A stretch of 64,000 nucleotides of DNA from Hyphomicrobiales bacterium. GTDB lineage: Bacteria; Pseudomonadota; Alphaproteobacteria; Rhizobiales; Beijerinckiaceae. Made by a program: the position numbers and the translations under genes. Under the pieces are notes generated by a model that made no database searches, was not told the origin of the DNA, and worked only from the letters and a program-made list of their open reading frames with translations. Location: positions 173,871 through 237,870 of the forward strand of contig UBZM01000028.1 in NCBI GenBank assembly GCA_900470095.1, read 5' to 3'. Shown piece by piece: positions 44,927-53,555 of this stretch; positions within the stretch are counted from its first letter, which is position 1, and each line of letters begins with the position of its first letter.

Positions 44927-45544
44927 ATGCCGACTGAACTCTTGGCCTATGCGCCGATTTGCGACGCCGTCGCCCTGCTGTTCCGTCCCTATGCCGAGGT
45001 CGTGCTGCACGATCTCGGCTCGCAGACCGTGGTCCATATCGCCGGAAACTTCTCGCAGCGCGTGCTGGGCGAACCTTCGCTCCTGAACGAGATCGGCTTC
45101 GACGAGGCCGAGACGACGATCGGTCCCTATGAGAAGATCAACTGGGACGGCCGCCGGATCAAATCGATCAGCGTCGTCCTCACCGCCAATGGCGCGGCGA
45201 TCGGCGTACTCTGCATCAATGTCGACGTCTCGCATTTCCACGCCGTGATGCAGACGCTCGGCGCGCTCGTGGCTGTGCCCGCCGGTGCCGACAAGCCGCC
45301 TGTCCTGTTCAAGGAGGATTGGCATGAGCGCATCAACGAGTATGTCCAGCAATGGACGCAGGAGCGCGGCCTGATCGTGACCGCGCTGAGCCGCGAACAG
45401 AAGCGGCAACTCGTGGCCGACCTTGCCGCGAGCGGTGCTTTTGGCGGGCGCAATGCTGCAGCCTATATCTCGCGCGTCCTCGGGCTCGCGCGCGCTACCG
45501 TCTACAACTACCTGAACCAGGCGAACGGACCGTCCGATGCTTGA
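44927..45544 (+). CDS. YheO/DauR-like PAS-HTH transcriptional regulator
   Basis: 205-aa regulator with an N-terminal YheO-type PAS domain (CDAVALLFRPYAEVVLHDLGSQTVVHIAGNFSQR, SISVVLTANGAAIGVLCINVD) and a C-terminal DauR-type helix-turn-helix (GGRNAAAYISRVLGLARATVYNYLNQ). Members include DauR, which controls D-arginine catabolism in Pseudomonas next to an ornithine-cyclodeaminase-like gene, the same neighbour as here. It overlaps that gene by eight bases. It probably controls this operon and the opposing transport operon. Confidence 0.87.
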   Translation: MPTELLAYAPICDAVALLFRPYAEVVLHDLGSQTVVHIAGNFSQRVLGEPSLLNEIGFDEAETTIGPYEKINWDGRRIKSISVVLTANGAAIGVLCINVDVSHFHAVMQTLGALVAVPAGADKPPVLFKEDWHERINEYVQQWTQERGLIVTALSREQKRQLVADLAASGAFGGRNAAAYISRVLGLARATVYNYLNQANGPSDA

Positions 45545-46508
45545 TCTGGCTCGGGCCCTGATCGAAGCCGCCATTGATCTCGACCGGGCCGTCGTGGCGC
45601 TGGAGGAGGGGTTCAAGGCCGCCTCGGCGGGACGGGTGCAGATGCCGCCCGTCGGCTATCTCGGCTTTCCCGCGCATCACGGCGATTGCCATATCAAATT
45701 CGGTCACATCACCGGGGATCCGATCTTCGTGGTGAAGATCGCGACCGGTTTCTACGACAATCCGAGGCGCGGCCTGCCGACCAGCAGCGGCATGATGATC
45801 GCTCTCTCGGCCGAGACCGGTGCGGTCGTGGCGATCCTGCGTGACGAGGGGTGGCTGACCGATCTGCGCACCGCGCTCGCCGGTGCCATCGCGACCAGAG
45901 CCGGAGCCCGCAGCGACGCACGTCGCATCGGCATTGTCGGTGCCGGCACGCAGGCCCGCTTTCAGATCCGCGCTGCCGCGCATCTCATGCGCGAACGGGT
46001 GCCGCAATTCGCGATCTGGGCACGCTCTGCGGAGCGCGCCCAGGCGGTGCGAGCGGAGCTTCTGGGCGAAGGCATTGCTGTTGCCCTTGCGACGTCGCCT
46101 GAGGCTCTCTGCGCCGAGGCAGACGCCATCATTACCACGACGCCGGCTGCGAGCCCTTTGCTCAAGGCGGCATGGATTCGCCCGGGCACACACATCACGG
46201 CCATGGGCGCGGATGCGCCAGGCAAGCAGGAACTTGAGAGCGAACTGGTCGCGGCAGCCGATGTCAGAATCGCCGATTCCCTCGATCAATGCCTTGACCA
46301 TGGCGAGTTCGCCGCCGCGGCCCGCGAGGGGCTGATCGAGCGCAGAGCCTGCGTCGAACTCGGTGCTGTCCTTGCCGGACACGCGATCGGTCGCAACGAC
46401 GCCAGAGACATCACGATTGCCGATCTGACCGGGCTTGCCGTGCAGGACATCGCGATCGCGCGCGTTGTCCTCGAAGGCTGTGGCGCCTCGCCGAGGCCGG
46501 GGGCCTGA
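45537..46508 (+). CDS. Ornithine cyclodeaminase/mu-crystallin family protein
   Basis: 323-aa NAD(P)-dependent protein. The Rossmann motif RIGIVGAGTQARFQIRAAAHL and the catalytic region HIKFGHITGDPIFVVKIATGFYDNPRRGLPTSSGMM plus LRDEGWLTDLRTALAGAIA are typical. Members include ornithine cyclodeaminase, cyclic-imine (ketimine) reductases, and DauB, which reduces 2-ketoarginine-type imines. It overlaps the regulator upstream by eight bases and ends 65 bp from the converging M20 gene. Reductive or deaminating work on an arginine-like imine is a reasonable but unproven role. Confidence 0.85.
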   Translation: MLDLARALIEAAIDLDRAVVALEEGFKAASAGRVQMPPVGYLGFPAHHGDCHIKFGHITGDPIFVVKIATGFYDNPRRGLPTSSGMMIALSAETGAVVAILRDEGWLTDLRTALAGAIATRAGARSDARRIGIVGAGTQARFQIRAAAHLMRERVPQFAIWARSAERAQAVRAELLGEGIAVALATSPEALCAEADAIITTTPAASPLLKAAWIRPGTHITAMGADAPGKQELESELVAAADVRIADSLDQCLDHGEFAAAAREGLIERRACVELGAVLAGHAIGRNDARDITIADLTGLAVQDIAIARVVLEGCGASPRPGA

Positions 46509-46573
46509 TCGTGTCTGCGGGCACCGGAGATCAGGTGTCTCGACCAAGGGAAGCCGGCGAATTATAGATCGCG

Positions 46574-47935
46574 CTAGCTGGCGGCTTGGTCCGCATTTGC
46601 ACGGCGCGCCAGCATCCTGAAGATGGCGCAGGACGCCGCGACCATCCGTTCGAAATGATCGATCTCGATGTTTTCGTTCGGCGCATGCAATTGCGCCCCG
46701 TGATGGGTGAGGCCGATCCCGAACACATCGGTGCCGAGATGGTCGATGAAGGGATGGGCGGTGCCGGACGCCGGGGAACTCGGCTGGACGATCGCCGGGC
46801 GGCCGAATTCAGCTTCGAGAATCTCCGCGCAGGCGGCGACGAACCAGTGACCGGCGTCGCTGCGCACCGGCCTGACGATGGCGTCGTGAACGATGACCTC
46901 GATATCTGCCATGCCGATCCGCGCGAGATGGTCTCGCACGAGCTCGACGACGCGCATCGGGGTCTGATCGGGCACGAGCCGGAAGTCGAGCTTGGCGAAG
47001 GCCTCCGCGGGCAGCACAGTCTTGGCTCCCTCGCCCTGATAGCCGCCGCCGATGCCGTTGACATTGAGACAAGGTGCGAAATTCATCGCGGAGAAGAAAG
47101 TCTGGCCGTCGATGCCGCTCAGCGTACGTTCTCCGCCCGTTGCTGCACTGACGCTGGCAAGCGAGAAAGGCGGTGATAGTGCGGCGGCGCGCTCGGCAAC
47201 GGATGGCGCCCGCACATCGTCATAGAAGCCATCGATTGTGATCCGCCCTGCGGCGTCGCGCATGGACGCGACGGCGGCGCAGATGCGCCAGAGCGCGTTG
47301 TCGTAGACCGCCCCGTAGCTCGAATGGAGGTCGCCTCTCGCAGTGCGGCAGCGCAGCTCGATCGCGGTGATGCCCTTGAAGCCGCACAGGATGACAGGGC
47401 GGCCAGAGGCATCGATCTCGCCGAACTCCCACCAGCACAGATCGGCACGTTCGCCGGCGAAGCGCTTGGCCAGGAAGCCATCGAGCGACGGGCTGCCGAT
47501 CTCCTCCTCGCCATCAACGATCCAGATCAGCCGGAACGGAAGCGGGCCGTCCTGCTGCGCCCGGAAGCGGCGCCAGCCGGCGAGACGGTTGGCGAATTCG
47601 CCCTTGTCATCAGCCACGCCGCGGCCATAGAGGCGGCCGTCGCGCTCGGTCAGGGTGTAGGGCGGGCTCAGCCACAGCGGCAGGTCACCCTCCGGCTGCA
47701 CGTCGGAGTGATTGTAGATCACGACGGTCAGCGGTCCCTCGCCAGCTGTGCCGACGACGAAGGGACCGACCGAGCCGGGGTGGATCTCGGTGGCGAAACC
47801 AGCCTCGCCGAGAAGTTCCCGGATCAGCGTCGCTGCCTCGTTCAGGCAGCGCCCCTCGGCGCTGACCGAGGGAATGGCGACGAGACGGGTAAGATCGTCC
47901 CGTCCACGGCTGACCGCGTCATCCACTGCATTCAC
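46574..47935 (-). CDS. M20 family metallopeptidase
   Basis: 453-aa zinc or cobalt hydrolase of the M20 dipeptidase/deacylase family. Metal-site blocks: VVIYNHSDVQPEG, YGRGVADDKGEFANRL and WIVDGEEEIGSPSLDGFL; a later SGTAHPFIDHLGTDVFGIG carries the last histidine. GTG 47935 overlaps the stop of the PLP-enzyme gene by four bases. It is the last gene of the minus-strand transport operon. It may cut a dipeptide or an N-acyl amino acid to free the substrate of the neighbouring enzymes. Confidence 0.88.
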   Translation of the reverse strand: MNAVDDAVSRGRDDLTRLVAIPSVSAEGRCLNEAATLIRELLGEAGFATEIHPGSVGPFVVGTAGEGPLTVVIYNHSDVQPEGDLPLWLSPPYTLTERDGRLYGRGVADDKGEFANRLAGWRRFRAQQDGPLPFRLIWIVDGEEEIGSPSLDGFLAKRFAGERADLCWWEFGEIDASGRPVILCGFKGITAIELRCRTARGDLHSSYGAVYDNALWRICAAVASMRDAAGRITIDGFYDDVRAPSVAERAAALSPPFSLASVSAATGGERTLSGIDGQTFFSAMNFAPCLNVNGIGGGYQGEGAKTVLPAEAFAKLDFRLVPDQTPMRVVELVRDHLARIGMADIEVIVHDAIVRPVRSDAGHWFVAACAEILEAEFGRPAIVQPSSPASGTAHPFIDHLGTDVFGIGLTHHGAQLHAPNENIEIDHFERMVAASCAIFRMLARRANADQAAS

Positions 47936-49041
47936 CCCGCGTGACGGTCCAGAAACCGATCGAGGCGCTTCAGCCCCTCGGCGAGCGTTTCGGTCGGCAC
48001 GCCGATGCCGATCCGGATGTGCTGCTCGATCCCGAACCAGCTGCCGGCGACGACGAAGACGCTCTCCTCCTCGCGAAGCAGGCGGGAGAATTCCTCGGAC
48101 GGCAGGTTAAGCGGATAGCGCAGGAAGGCCATGCCGCCCGCCTCGGGCCGCTTCCACGACCAGCCGGGATGACGCGACATCCAGTCTCCGACCAGATTGG
48201 CATTCGTCCGCAGCAGATCGCGCCCCCGGGACAGGAGCCGACCGCGCGTATCGGGCTTCATGACGGCTGCCGCCAGGATCTGGCTCAGGATGCCGCTGCC
48301 GATCGTGGTGTAGTCCTGACGTTCCGCGGCGCCGGCAACCACGTCGGCTGGCGCGACGATCCAGCCGAGGCGCAGGCCCGGGCAGGCAAAGGATTTCGAG
48401 AGGCTGCTGGTCACCACCAGGCGTGGATAGGAGCCCCAGAGCGTCTGGGTCTCGGGCCCGTCGATCTCGCCTCCGCGATAGATCTCGTCCACCAGCAACC
48501 AGGCGCCGCTCTGCCGCGCCGCAGCGATAAGCGCCTCGCGGCTCTGTTGCGTCAGAACGCTGCCGGTCGGGTTGGCCGGATTGGTGACGGCGATGACCTT
48601 GGCTCCCGCCGCAGCTGCGTCGAGGCTGGCGGGGTCGATCTGCCAGCCATTGTCGCCACTGAGTTCAAGGCGCCGGACGTCGAAGCCGAGTGCCCGGCCA
48701 AGACCATCCACCTGCATGAAATTGGGTACGGCAAAGACGATACGTTCGCCCGGCTCGACGAGCGTCATCAGCGCGATCATCGTCGCCTCGGAAGAGCCGT
48801 TGGTCACGAGAACATTGGACGGCCCGGCTCCAGGATACCAGGAGGCGATATTCGCCCGCAGATCAGGCCGCCCGTCGGTCCAGCCATAGCCCAGCGGCAG
48901 CTTGAGCAGGTCCTGCATCTCGCTTGGCGGGAGAATGTCCTCGACGGCCCAGGGATGAACGCCGCTCTCGGTGAGATTGATCTCCACGTCATTCTCGAAG
49001 AGCGTCTGGTTCCGCTCCATCTGGAAAATGTCGAATTTCAA
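47932..49041 (-). CDS. Fold-type I PLP enzyme, VioD/capreomycidine-synthase-like (second copy)
   Basis: 369-aa paralogue of the gene at 43786. It keeps NPANPTGSVL, LVDEIYRGGEID and SSLSKSFACPGLRLGW with the PLP lysine. The start is decided by alignment and ribosome site: TTG 49041 is preceded by GGAAGG eight bases away and gives LKFDIFQMERNQTLFENDVE, which matches the first copy's MKIEEFSLERIQSLYENTVE. The next ATG would lose seven conserved residues. It follows argH and overlaps the M20 gene. Having two paralogues in facing operons suggests two steps or two related substrates. Confidence 0.84.
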   Translation of the reverse strand: MKFDIFQMERNQTLFENDVEINLTESGVHPWAVEDILPPSEMQDLLKLPLGYGWTDGRPDLRANIASWYPGAGPSNVLVTNGSSEATMIALMTLVEPGERIVFAVPNFMQVDGLGRALGFDVRRLELSGDNGWQIDPASLDAAAAGAKVIAVTNPANPTGSVLTQQSREALIAAARQSGAWLLVDEIYRGGEIDGPETQTLWGSYPRLVVTSSLSKSFACPGLRLGWIVAPADVVAGAAERQDYTTIGSGILSQILAAAVMKPDTRGRLLSRGRDLLRTNANLVGDWMSRHPGWSWKRPEAGGMAFLRYPLNLPSEEFSRLLREEESVFVVAGSWFGIEQHIRIGIGVPTETLAEGLKRLDRFLDRHAG

Positions 49042-49127
49042 GGATCGGTCCTTCCATTGAACGGGAAGGCTGCGGGCTCTCTTCGGAACGGCAGCGCTTC
49101 CCCTCGGTTTTGCTTGGATACCAGGCC

Positions 49128-50525
49128 TCAGAGCCAGCGCGCGGTTGCCCGCACGATCGCCTCGCGCACGACATCCGGCGAGGTTCCACCATAGCTGCGG
49201 CGGCTGTTCACCGAATGCTCCGGCGCAAGCACAGAATAGACTTTCTCCGTGATGCGCGGATCGACATCCCGCATGCTCTCGATATCGAGCGCGCTCAAGG
49301 TGCAGCCCTTGGCCTCGGCTTTGGCAACGACCTTGGCGGTGATGTGATGGGCGTCGCGGAAGGGGATGCCGCCCTCGCGCACGAGCCAGTCGGCGAGGTC
49401 CGTTGCGGTCGGAAAGCCGCGTTCGAGGAAGCCGCGCATCTGGTCTGGGCGGACTGTCAGGTCGCGGACCATGCCGGTCGTCGCCTCGACGCAGAGCTGG
49501 ACCGTCTCCAGTGCGTCGAACATCGGCTCCTTGTCCTCCTGCATGTCCTTCATGAATGTCATGGGCAGGCCCTTGACGGTCATGAGCACGGCATTCAGCG
49601 AGCCGACGACCCGTCCGGTCTTGCCGCGCACGAGTTCGGCCGCATCGGGATTGCGCTTCTGCGGCATGATCGAGGAGCCGGTGGTGAAGGCGTCGGACAG
49701 GGCGATGAAGCGGAAGCCGTCGCTGCACCACAAGGTGATCTCCTCGGCGATGCGCGAGAGATGCACGGCCAGCATCGAGCAGCAGAACAGCAGTTCGGCG
49801 ATGTGATCGCGCGAGGCGACCGAATCCATCGAGTTCTCGGTCGGGGCGGAGAAGCCGAGCTGTTCGGCCGTGAAATGTCGGTCGATCGGGAAGGCGGTCC
49901 CGGCCAGGGCCGCGGCCCCGAGCGGGCAGATATTGGTGCGGTCGCGAGCTCCCGCGAGCCGCTGACGGTCACGGCCGAACATCTCGACATAGGCCATGAG
50001 ATGGTGGCCGAAGGTGACGGGCTGCGCCACCTGCATATGGGTGAAGCCCGGCATCAATGTCTCGACATGCTCACCGGCACGTTCGACCAGGGCGCGCTGC
50101 AGTTCCTGCACGACGGCGTCGAGCCCGTCTATGGCATCGCGCATCCACAGGCGGACATCCGTGACGGCCTGGTCGTTACGGCTGCGGGCGGTGTGAAGCC
50201 GGCCGGCCGGTTCGCCCACGAGCTCCTTCAGCCGCGCCTCGACATTCATGTGAATGTCCTCGAGGTCGACGCTGAAGCTGAAGCGACCCTCCTCGATTTC
50301 CTGCAGGATCTGGTCGAGCCCCGCCTGAATTTTCGCGTTGTCCGCTTCGCCGATGATGCCCTGCCGCGCCAGCATCCGGGCATGGACCTTTGAGGCGGCG
50401 ATGTCCTGTCGGTAGAGGCGGTAGTCGAAGCCGATCGACGGATTGATCTTCTTCATGATCTCCGCCGGCGCCGTTGTGAAGCGTCCGCCCCACATCTTGT
50501 TGGCGCCACTCTTCTGCTCCGACAT
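49128..50525 (-). CDS. argH: Argininosuccinate lyase family protein
   Basis: 465-aa member of the aspartase/fumarase superfamily, ArgH branch. It starts [27 protein letters not shown] and has HTARSRNDQ and the catalytic loop [12 protein letters not shown], both intact, plus the SYGGTSPD end. ArgH cleaves argininosuccinate to arginine and fumarate; relatives cut other N-succinyl amino acids, including EDDS. It lies in an amino-acid transport operon between the binding protein and a VioD-like gene instead of with biosynthetic genes. It may be a catabolic paralogue. ATG 50525 gives the standard length. Confidence 0.85.
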   Translation of the reverse strand: MSEQKSGANKMWGGRFTTAPAEIMKKINPSIGFDYRLYRQDIAASKVHARMLARQGIIGEADNAKIQAGLDQILQEIEEGRFSFSVDLEDIHMNVEARLKELVGEPAGRLHTARSRNDQAVTDVRLWMRDAIDGLDAVVQELQRALVERAGEHVETLMPGFTHMQVAQPVTFGHHLMAYVEMFGRDRQRLAGARDRTNICPLGAAALAGTAFPIDRHFTAEQLGFSAPTENSMDSVASRDHIAELLFCCSMLAVHLSRIAEEITLWCSDGFRFIALSDAFTTGSSIMPQKRNPDAAELVRGKTGRVVGSLNAVLMTVKGLPMTFMKDMQEDKEPMFDALETVQLCVEATTGMVRDLTVRPDQMRGFLERGFPTATDLADWLVREGGIPFRDAHHITAKVVAKAEAKGCTLSALDIESMRDVDPRITEKVYSVLAPEHSVNSRRSYGGTSPDVVREAIVRATARWL

Positions 50526-50604
50526 CTCTTCAGCTTCCTGTTGTTCCGAACGTGGTGGGCTCGAGCCCTGCATGGACAGTGCAAGGCCCCGGCGGGGATA
50601 GGCG

Positions 50605-50630
50605 AAAGGGGCGGCATACGCCGCCCCTTT
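50605..50630 (-). terminator. Perfect 11-pair stem-loop between the SBP and argH genes
   Basis: On the plus strand AAAGGGGCGGC (50605-50615), loop ATAC, GCCGCCCCTTT (50620-50630). In the direction of transcription it lies 19 bases after the binding-protein stop. The T-tract is only TTT, so partial termination or 3'-end protection of the SBP message is likely. Confidence 0.6.
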
Positions 50631-50649
50631 GCGTGTCACCTATTGGGTG

Positions 50650-51480
50650 TCACTTGGCGCTGTTGATCTTGATCTCGCTCATACCGTTCCGGGCGAGACC
50701 GTATTTGTCCAGGATCTTGGCATAGGTGCCGTTCTTCACCAGCCTGTCGAGCGCATCCTTGATGGCGTCGCGCAGGGTCGGTTTCGTCTTCAGCACCGGC
50801 AGTCCGGTGATCTCCTCGGTCAAGGGTTCGCCGAGCAGGACATAGGTGTTCGGCTCCATCGCTTGGAAATAGGGCAGGGTCTCGTTGCCCTGGACGGAGG
50901 CGTCGATGCGCTGGGTCTTGAGCTGATTGCGCGCGTCGACCGAGCCTTCGGTGCCGACCACGGTGATCGCGGGCGCGCCCTTGGATTCGCAATTCGCGGT
51001 GCTCCATTCGGCGATGCGCTGCGGATTGTTGGTGCTGCGGCTGGCGCCGACCTTTTTGCCGCAGAGATCGGCCGGGGTCTTGATCTTGGCCGCCTGCAAA
51101 GTGCCCGTGTAGAACTGGGTGCCGGAGCGCATGTAGTCGACGAAGTCGACAATCTCGCGCCTGGGAACGGTGTCGCTCATACCGGCGAGGGCGGTATCGA
51201 CACGCTCTGTCTGGAGCGAGGGGAGCATCTGGGCGAAGGCGATTTCCTGCCACTCGGCCTTGACCCCGAGCTCCGCGGCAATGGCCTCGCCGAGATCGAT
51301 GTCGAAGCCGGTCAACTTGCTCGTGGCAGGATCCTTGTAGGTGATCGGCGGATAGTTCGGCATTGTCGCGATAACGAGCTTGCCGGCCTGCTTGAGCTTC
51401 GTGAGCGAGTCGTCGGCGTGGGCGAACGAGCAGGCGAGCAGCGCTGCCAACCCGGCGCCAAGGGCAATCGATCTCTTCAT
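50650..51480 (-). CDS. Polar amino-acid ABC transporter substrate-binding protein (SBP family 3)
   Basis: 276-aa periplasmic binding protein. A signal peptide (KRSIALGAGLAALLACSFAHA) precedes SLTKLKQAGKLVIATMPNYPPITYKDPATSKLTGFDIDLGEAIAAELG, the family-3 pattern, and VSGMSD-like ALAGMSDTVPRREIVDFVDYM follows. ATG 51480 follows AGGAGG. It is coupled to the ATPase and permease upstream and followed by a stem-loop, then argH. Ligand probably a cationic or other polar amino acid. Confidence 0.88.
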   Translation of the reverse strand: MKRSIALGAGLAALLACSFAHADDSLTKLKQAGKLVIATMPNYPPITYKDPATSKLTGFDIDLGEAIAAELGVKAEWQEIAFAQMLPSLQTERVDTALAGMSDTVPRREIVDFVDYMRSGTQFYTGTLQAAKIKTPADLCGKKVGASRSTNNPQRIAEWSTANCESKGAPAITVVGTEGSVDARNQLKTQRIDASVQGNETLPYFQAMEPNTYVLLGEPLTEEITGLPVLKTKPTLRDAIKDALDRLVKNGTYAKILDKYGLARNGMSEIKINSAK

Positions 51481-51500
51481 GGTGCTTTCCTCCTGCTCGG

Positions 51501-52265
51501 TCACTTCAGGACCGCTTTGATAAAATTCTGCGTCCGGGGATGCTGCGGATCGACGAGGATGGCGCCGGGGGCGCCTCGTTCGACGATGGCGCCCTGATCC
51601 ATGAAGACGACATGGTCGGCGACCTCGCGGGCAAAGGCGAGCTCATGCGTCACCACGATCATGGTCATTCCGGAGCGGGCCAGATCGCGCATGACGTTCA
51701 GGACTTCGCCCACCAGTTCGGGGTCGAGCGCCGATGTCGGCTCGTCGAAAAGCAGCAATTTCGGCTGGATCGCCAGCGCACGGGCGATCGCCACGCGCTG
51801 CTGCTGGCCGCCGGAGAGTTCGCTGGGATAGTTGAAGCGCTTGTCGGCGAGGCCGACTCGCTCGAGCAGAGTCACCGCTTCCTTCTCGACCTCGCGCCGC
51901 GGTCTGCCCTGGACCTTGATCGGCCCGAGCATCACGTTTTGCAGGGCCGTCAGATGCGCAAACAGGTTGAAGCGCTGGAAGACCATGCCGGTCATCAGCC
52001 GTTGCCGGGCAATCTCCTTGTCGGCGAGCTCCAGCAGGTGCTGCTGGGCGCGACGGTAGCCGATGAGCTCGCCATCGATGACGATCGCGCCGGAATCGGG
52101 GCGCTCGAGCTGGTTGACGCAGCGCAGGAACGTGCTCTTGCCCGAGCCCGAGGGGCCGATGATGCAGGTCACCTCGCCGCGCGAGACCGCAAGCGAGACG
52201 TCCTTCAGCGCTGCAAAGGTTCCGAAGACCTTGTTGACGCCGGCGGCGCGGACCATCTCGTTCAT
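51501..52265 (-). CDS. Polar amino-acid ABC transporter ATP-binding protein
   Basis: 254-aa ATPase of the GlnQ/HisP type. Walker [10 protein letters not shown], signature [15 protein letters not shown], Walker [15 protein letters not shown] and the [23 protein letters not shown] block are complete. ATG 52265 follows GAGG at eight bases; GTG 52274 is an alternative. It sits between the permease and the binding protein. It is the only ATPase of this class in the window, so it might also serve the ATPase-less Aap system (inference, and doubtful since Aap usually has its own). Confidence 0.91.
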   Translation of the reverse strand: MNEMVRAAGVNKVFGTFAALKDVSLAVSRGEVTCIIGPSGSGKSTFLRCVNQLERPDSGAIVIDGELIGYRRAQQHLLELADKEIARQRLMTGMVFQRFNLFAHLTALQNVMLGPIKVQGRPRREVEKEAVTLLERVGLADKRFNYPSELSGGQQQRVAIARALAIQPKLLLFDEPTSALDPELVGEVLNVMRDLARSGMTMIVVTHELAFAREVADHVVFMDQGAIVERGAPGAILVDPQHPRTQNFIKAVLK

Positions 52266-52275
52266 GATGGCCACC

Positions 52276-53178
52276 TCACGCCGACGCGGCCGGAGCGGGC
52301 ACGCCGTTGCGCCGGCTATAGCCCTTGGAGAAATAGCGCTCGAGGAAGTGCTGGCCGATCTGGAGCACGGTCACGACCGCGAGATACCAGCACGCGGTGA
52401 CGATCAGGAGTTCGATCACGCGGCCATTCGCGTAATAGACGTCCTGTGAGTTGCGCAGGACTTCGCTGTAGCCGATCACGCTGGCGATCGAGGTCAGCTT
52501 GACCATGCTGATGACCTCGTTGCCGACCGGCGGCACGATGACCCGCATCGCCTGCGGCAGCACGATGTGGAACAGTGTCGCCAGCGGCGTCATGCCGATG
52601 CTCTTGCTCGCCTCGACCTGGCCTGTATCGACCGAAAGAATGCCGCCGCGCACGACCTCCGCCGTATAGGCCCCCTGGTTCAGGCCGAGCCCAAGCAGTG
52701 TCGCGACGAAGGGCGTCATCACGTCGACCATGCGGGCTTCGAAGAGTCCGGGGATCGAGATGGTGGGGAAGACCAGCGCGAGGTTGAACCAGAGCAGAAG
52801 CTGGAGCAGCAGCGGCGTGCCGCGAAAGAACCAGATATAGGCGATTGCGCAGCGGCTGATCACCGGATTGGGCGACATGTACATGATCGCGAAGATCACG
52901 CCGAGCACGATGCCCAGCGTCATCGCGCATAAGGTCATCCAGATCGTGTTGAGAAGGCCGAATAGGATGGCCGGGGCCGTGAAGAACTGGCCAACGACCT
53001 TCCATTCGATCTGGCCCTCGGAGAAGGCCTTGGCGATGAAAGCCACGGCGACGACGATCAGGGCCACGCCGACGACGCGGCCGTAATGGCGTCTGCGGAT
53101 CGTCGGAAGCGCTGAGATCTCCAGGATCTCGTCGCCGTAAATCGCGCCCTTCCGGCGATCTACCCTATCGGCAGCCAT
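52276..53178 (-). CDS. Polar amino-acid ABC transporter permease
   Basis: 300-aa inner-membrane permease of the HisM/GlnP type. It has a charged N-terminal tail, then [18 protein letters not shown], the [26 protein letters not shown] start of the transport domain, [19 protein letters not shown], and the EAA loop [39 protein letters not shown]. First gene of the minus-strand operon, divergent from the SBP gene at 53556. Confidence 0.9.
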   Translation of the reverse strand: MAADRVDRRKGAIYGDEILEISALPTIRRRHYGRVVGVALIVVAVAFIAKAFSEGQIEWKVVGQFFTAPAILFGLLNTIWMTLCAMTLGIVLGVIFAIMYMSPNPVISRCAIAYIWFFRGTPLLLQLLLWFNLALVFPTISIPGLFEARMVDVMTPFVATLLGLGLNQGAYTAEVVRGGILSVDTGQVEASKSIGMTPLATLFHIVLPQAMRVIVPPVGNEVISMVKLTSIASVIGYSEVLRNSQDVYYANGRVIELLIVTACWYLAVVTVLQIGQHFLERYFSKGYSRRNGVPAPAASA

Positions 53179-53555
53179 TCATCCCCCCGATCTTCCCGAT
53201 CGTTGCGGGAGCCATAACAGCAGGTAGATGGACTGTAAATTCCAAATCGAATATTTTTGTCTAATATTGGATGACGAGGGCCATGGGCAGGAGGCGGTGC
53301 TCGTACCGCGCTTCGGCCTGGATCCGGGCTGAAATCGATGGCTGACCTCGCCACAGACCGCTCAGGGGCACCGGTCCGATCGGCGTTCATAACCCCAGAA
53401 AATCAGCTACCCACTCTCTCCGCATTCCAATAGGTTCAGCCTCAATCGGGACCAACTTCCGGTCGGGCCGACGATCCTGCCGCGGGCAGGGCGGGTTCGG
53501 CGGAACTGGGCGCGGACCAATCCGGCCCGAGGGTCATTAAGTGGGAGAGCTGACC
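53179..53555. other. 377-bp divergent promoter region
   Basis: No gene is seen. The 53200-53290 part is AT-rich and holds a candidate operator (53242-53270). It must contain promoters for the amino-acid ABC operon (leftward) and the two-SBP dpp operon (rightward). Confidence 0.5.
53242..53270. promoter_or_regulatory. Candidate operator, degenerate copy of the 43702 palindrome
   Basis: CCAAATC at 53242 and TCTAATATTGG ending at 53270 form an imperfect inverted repeat around an AT-rich centre. The right half TCTAATaTTG differs from the perfect arm TCTAATTTG by one inserted A. It lies between the two divergent transporter operons. Confidence 0.4.

Noticed and set aside
51501..52265. Assigning this ATPase as the missing AapP
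   Set aside because: It is translationally linked to its own permease and binding protein; sharing with the Aap system is only a possibility.
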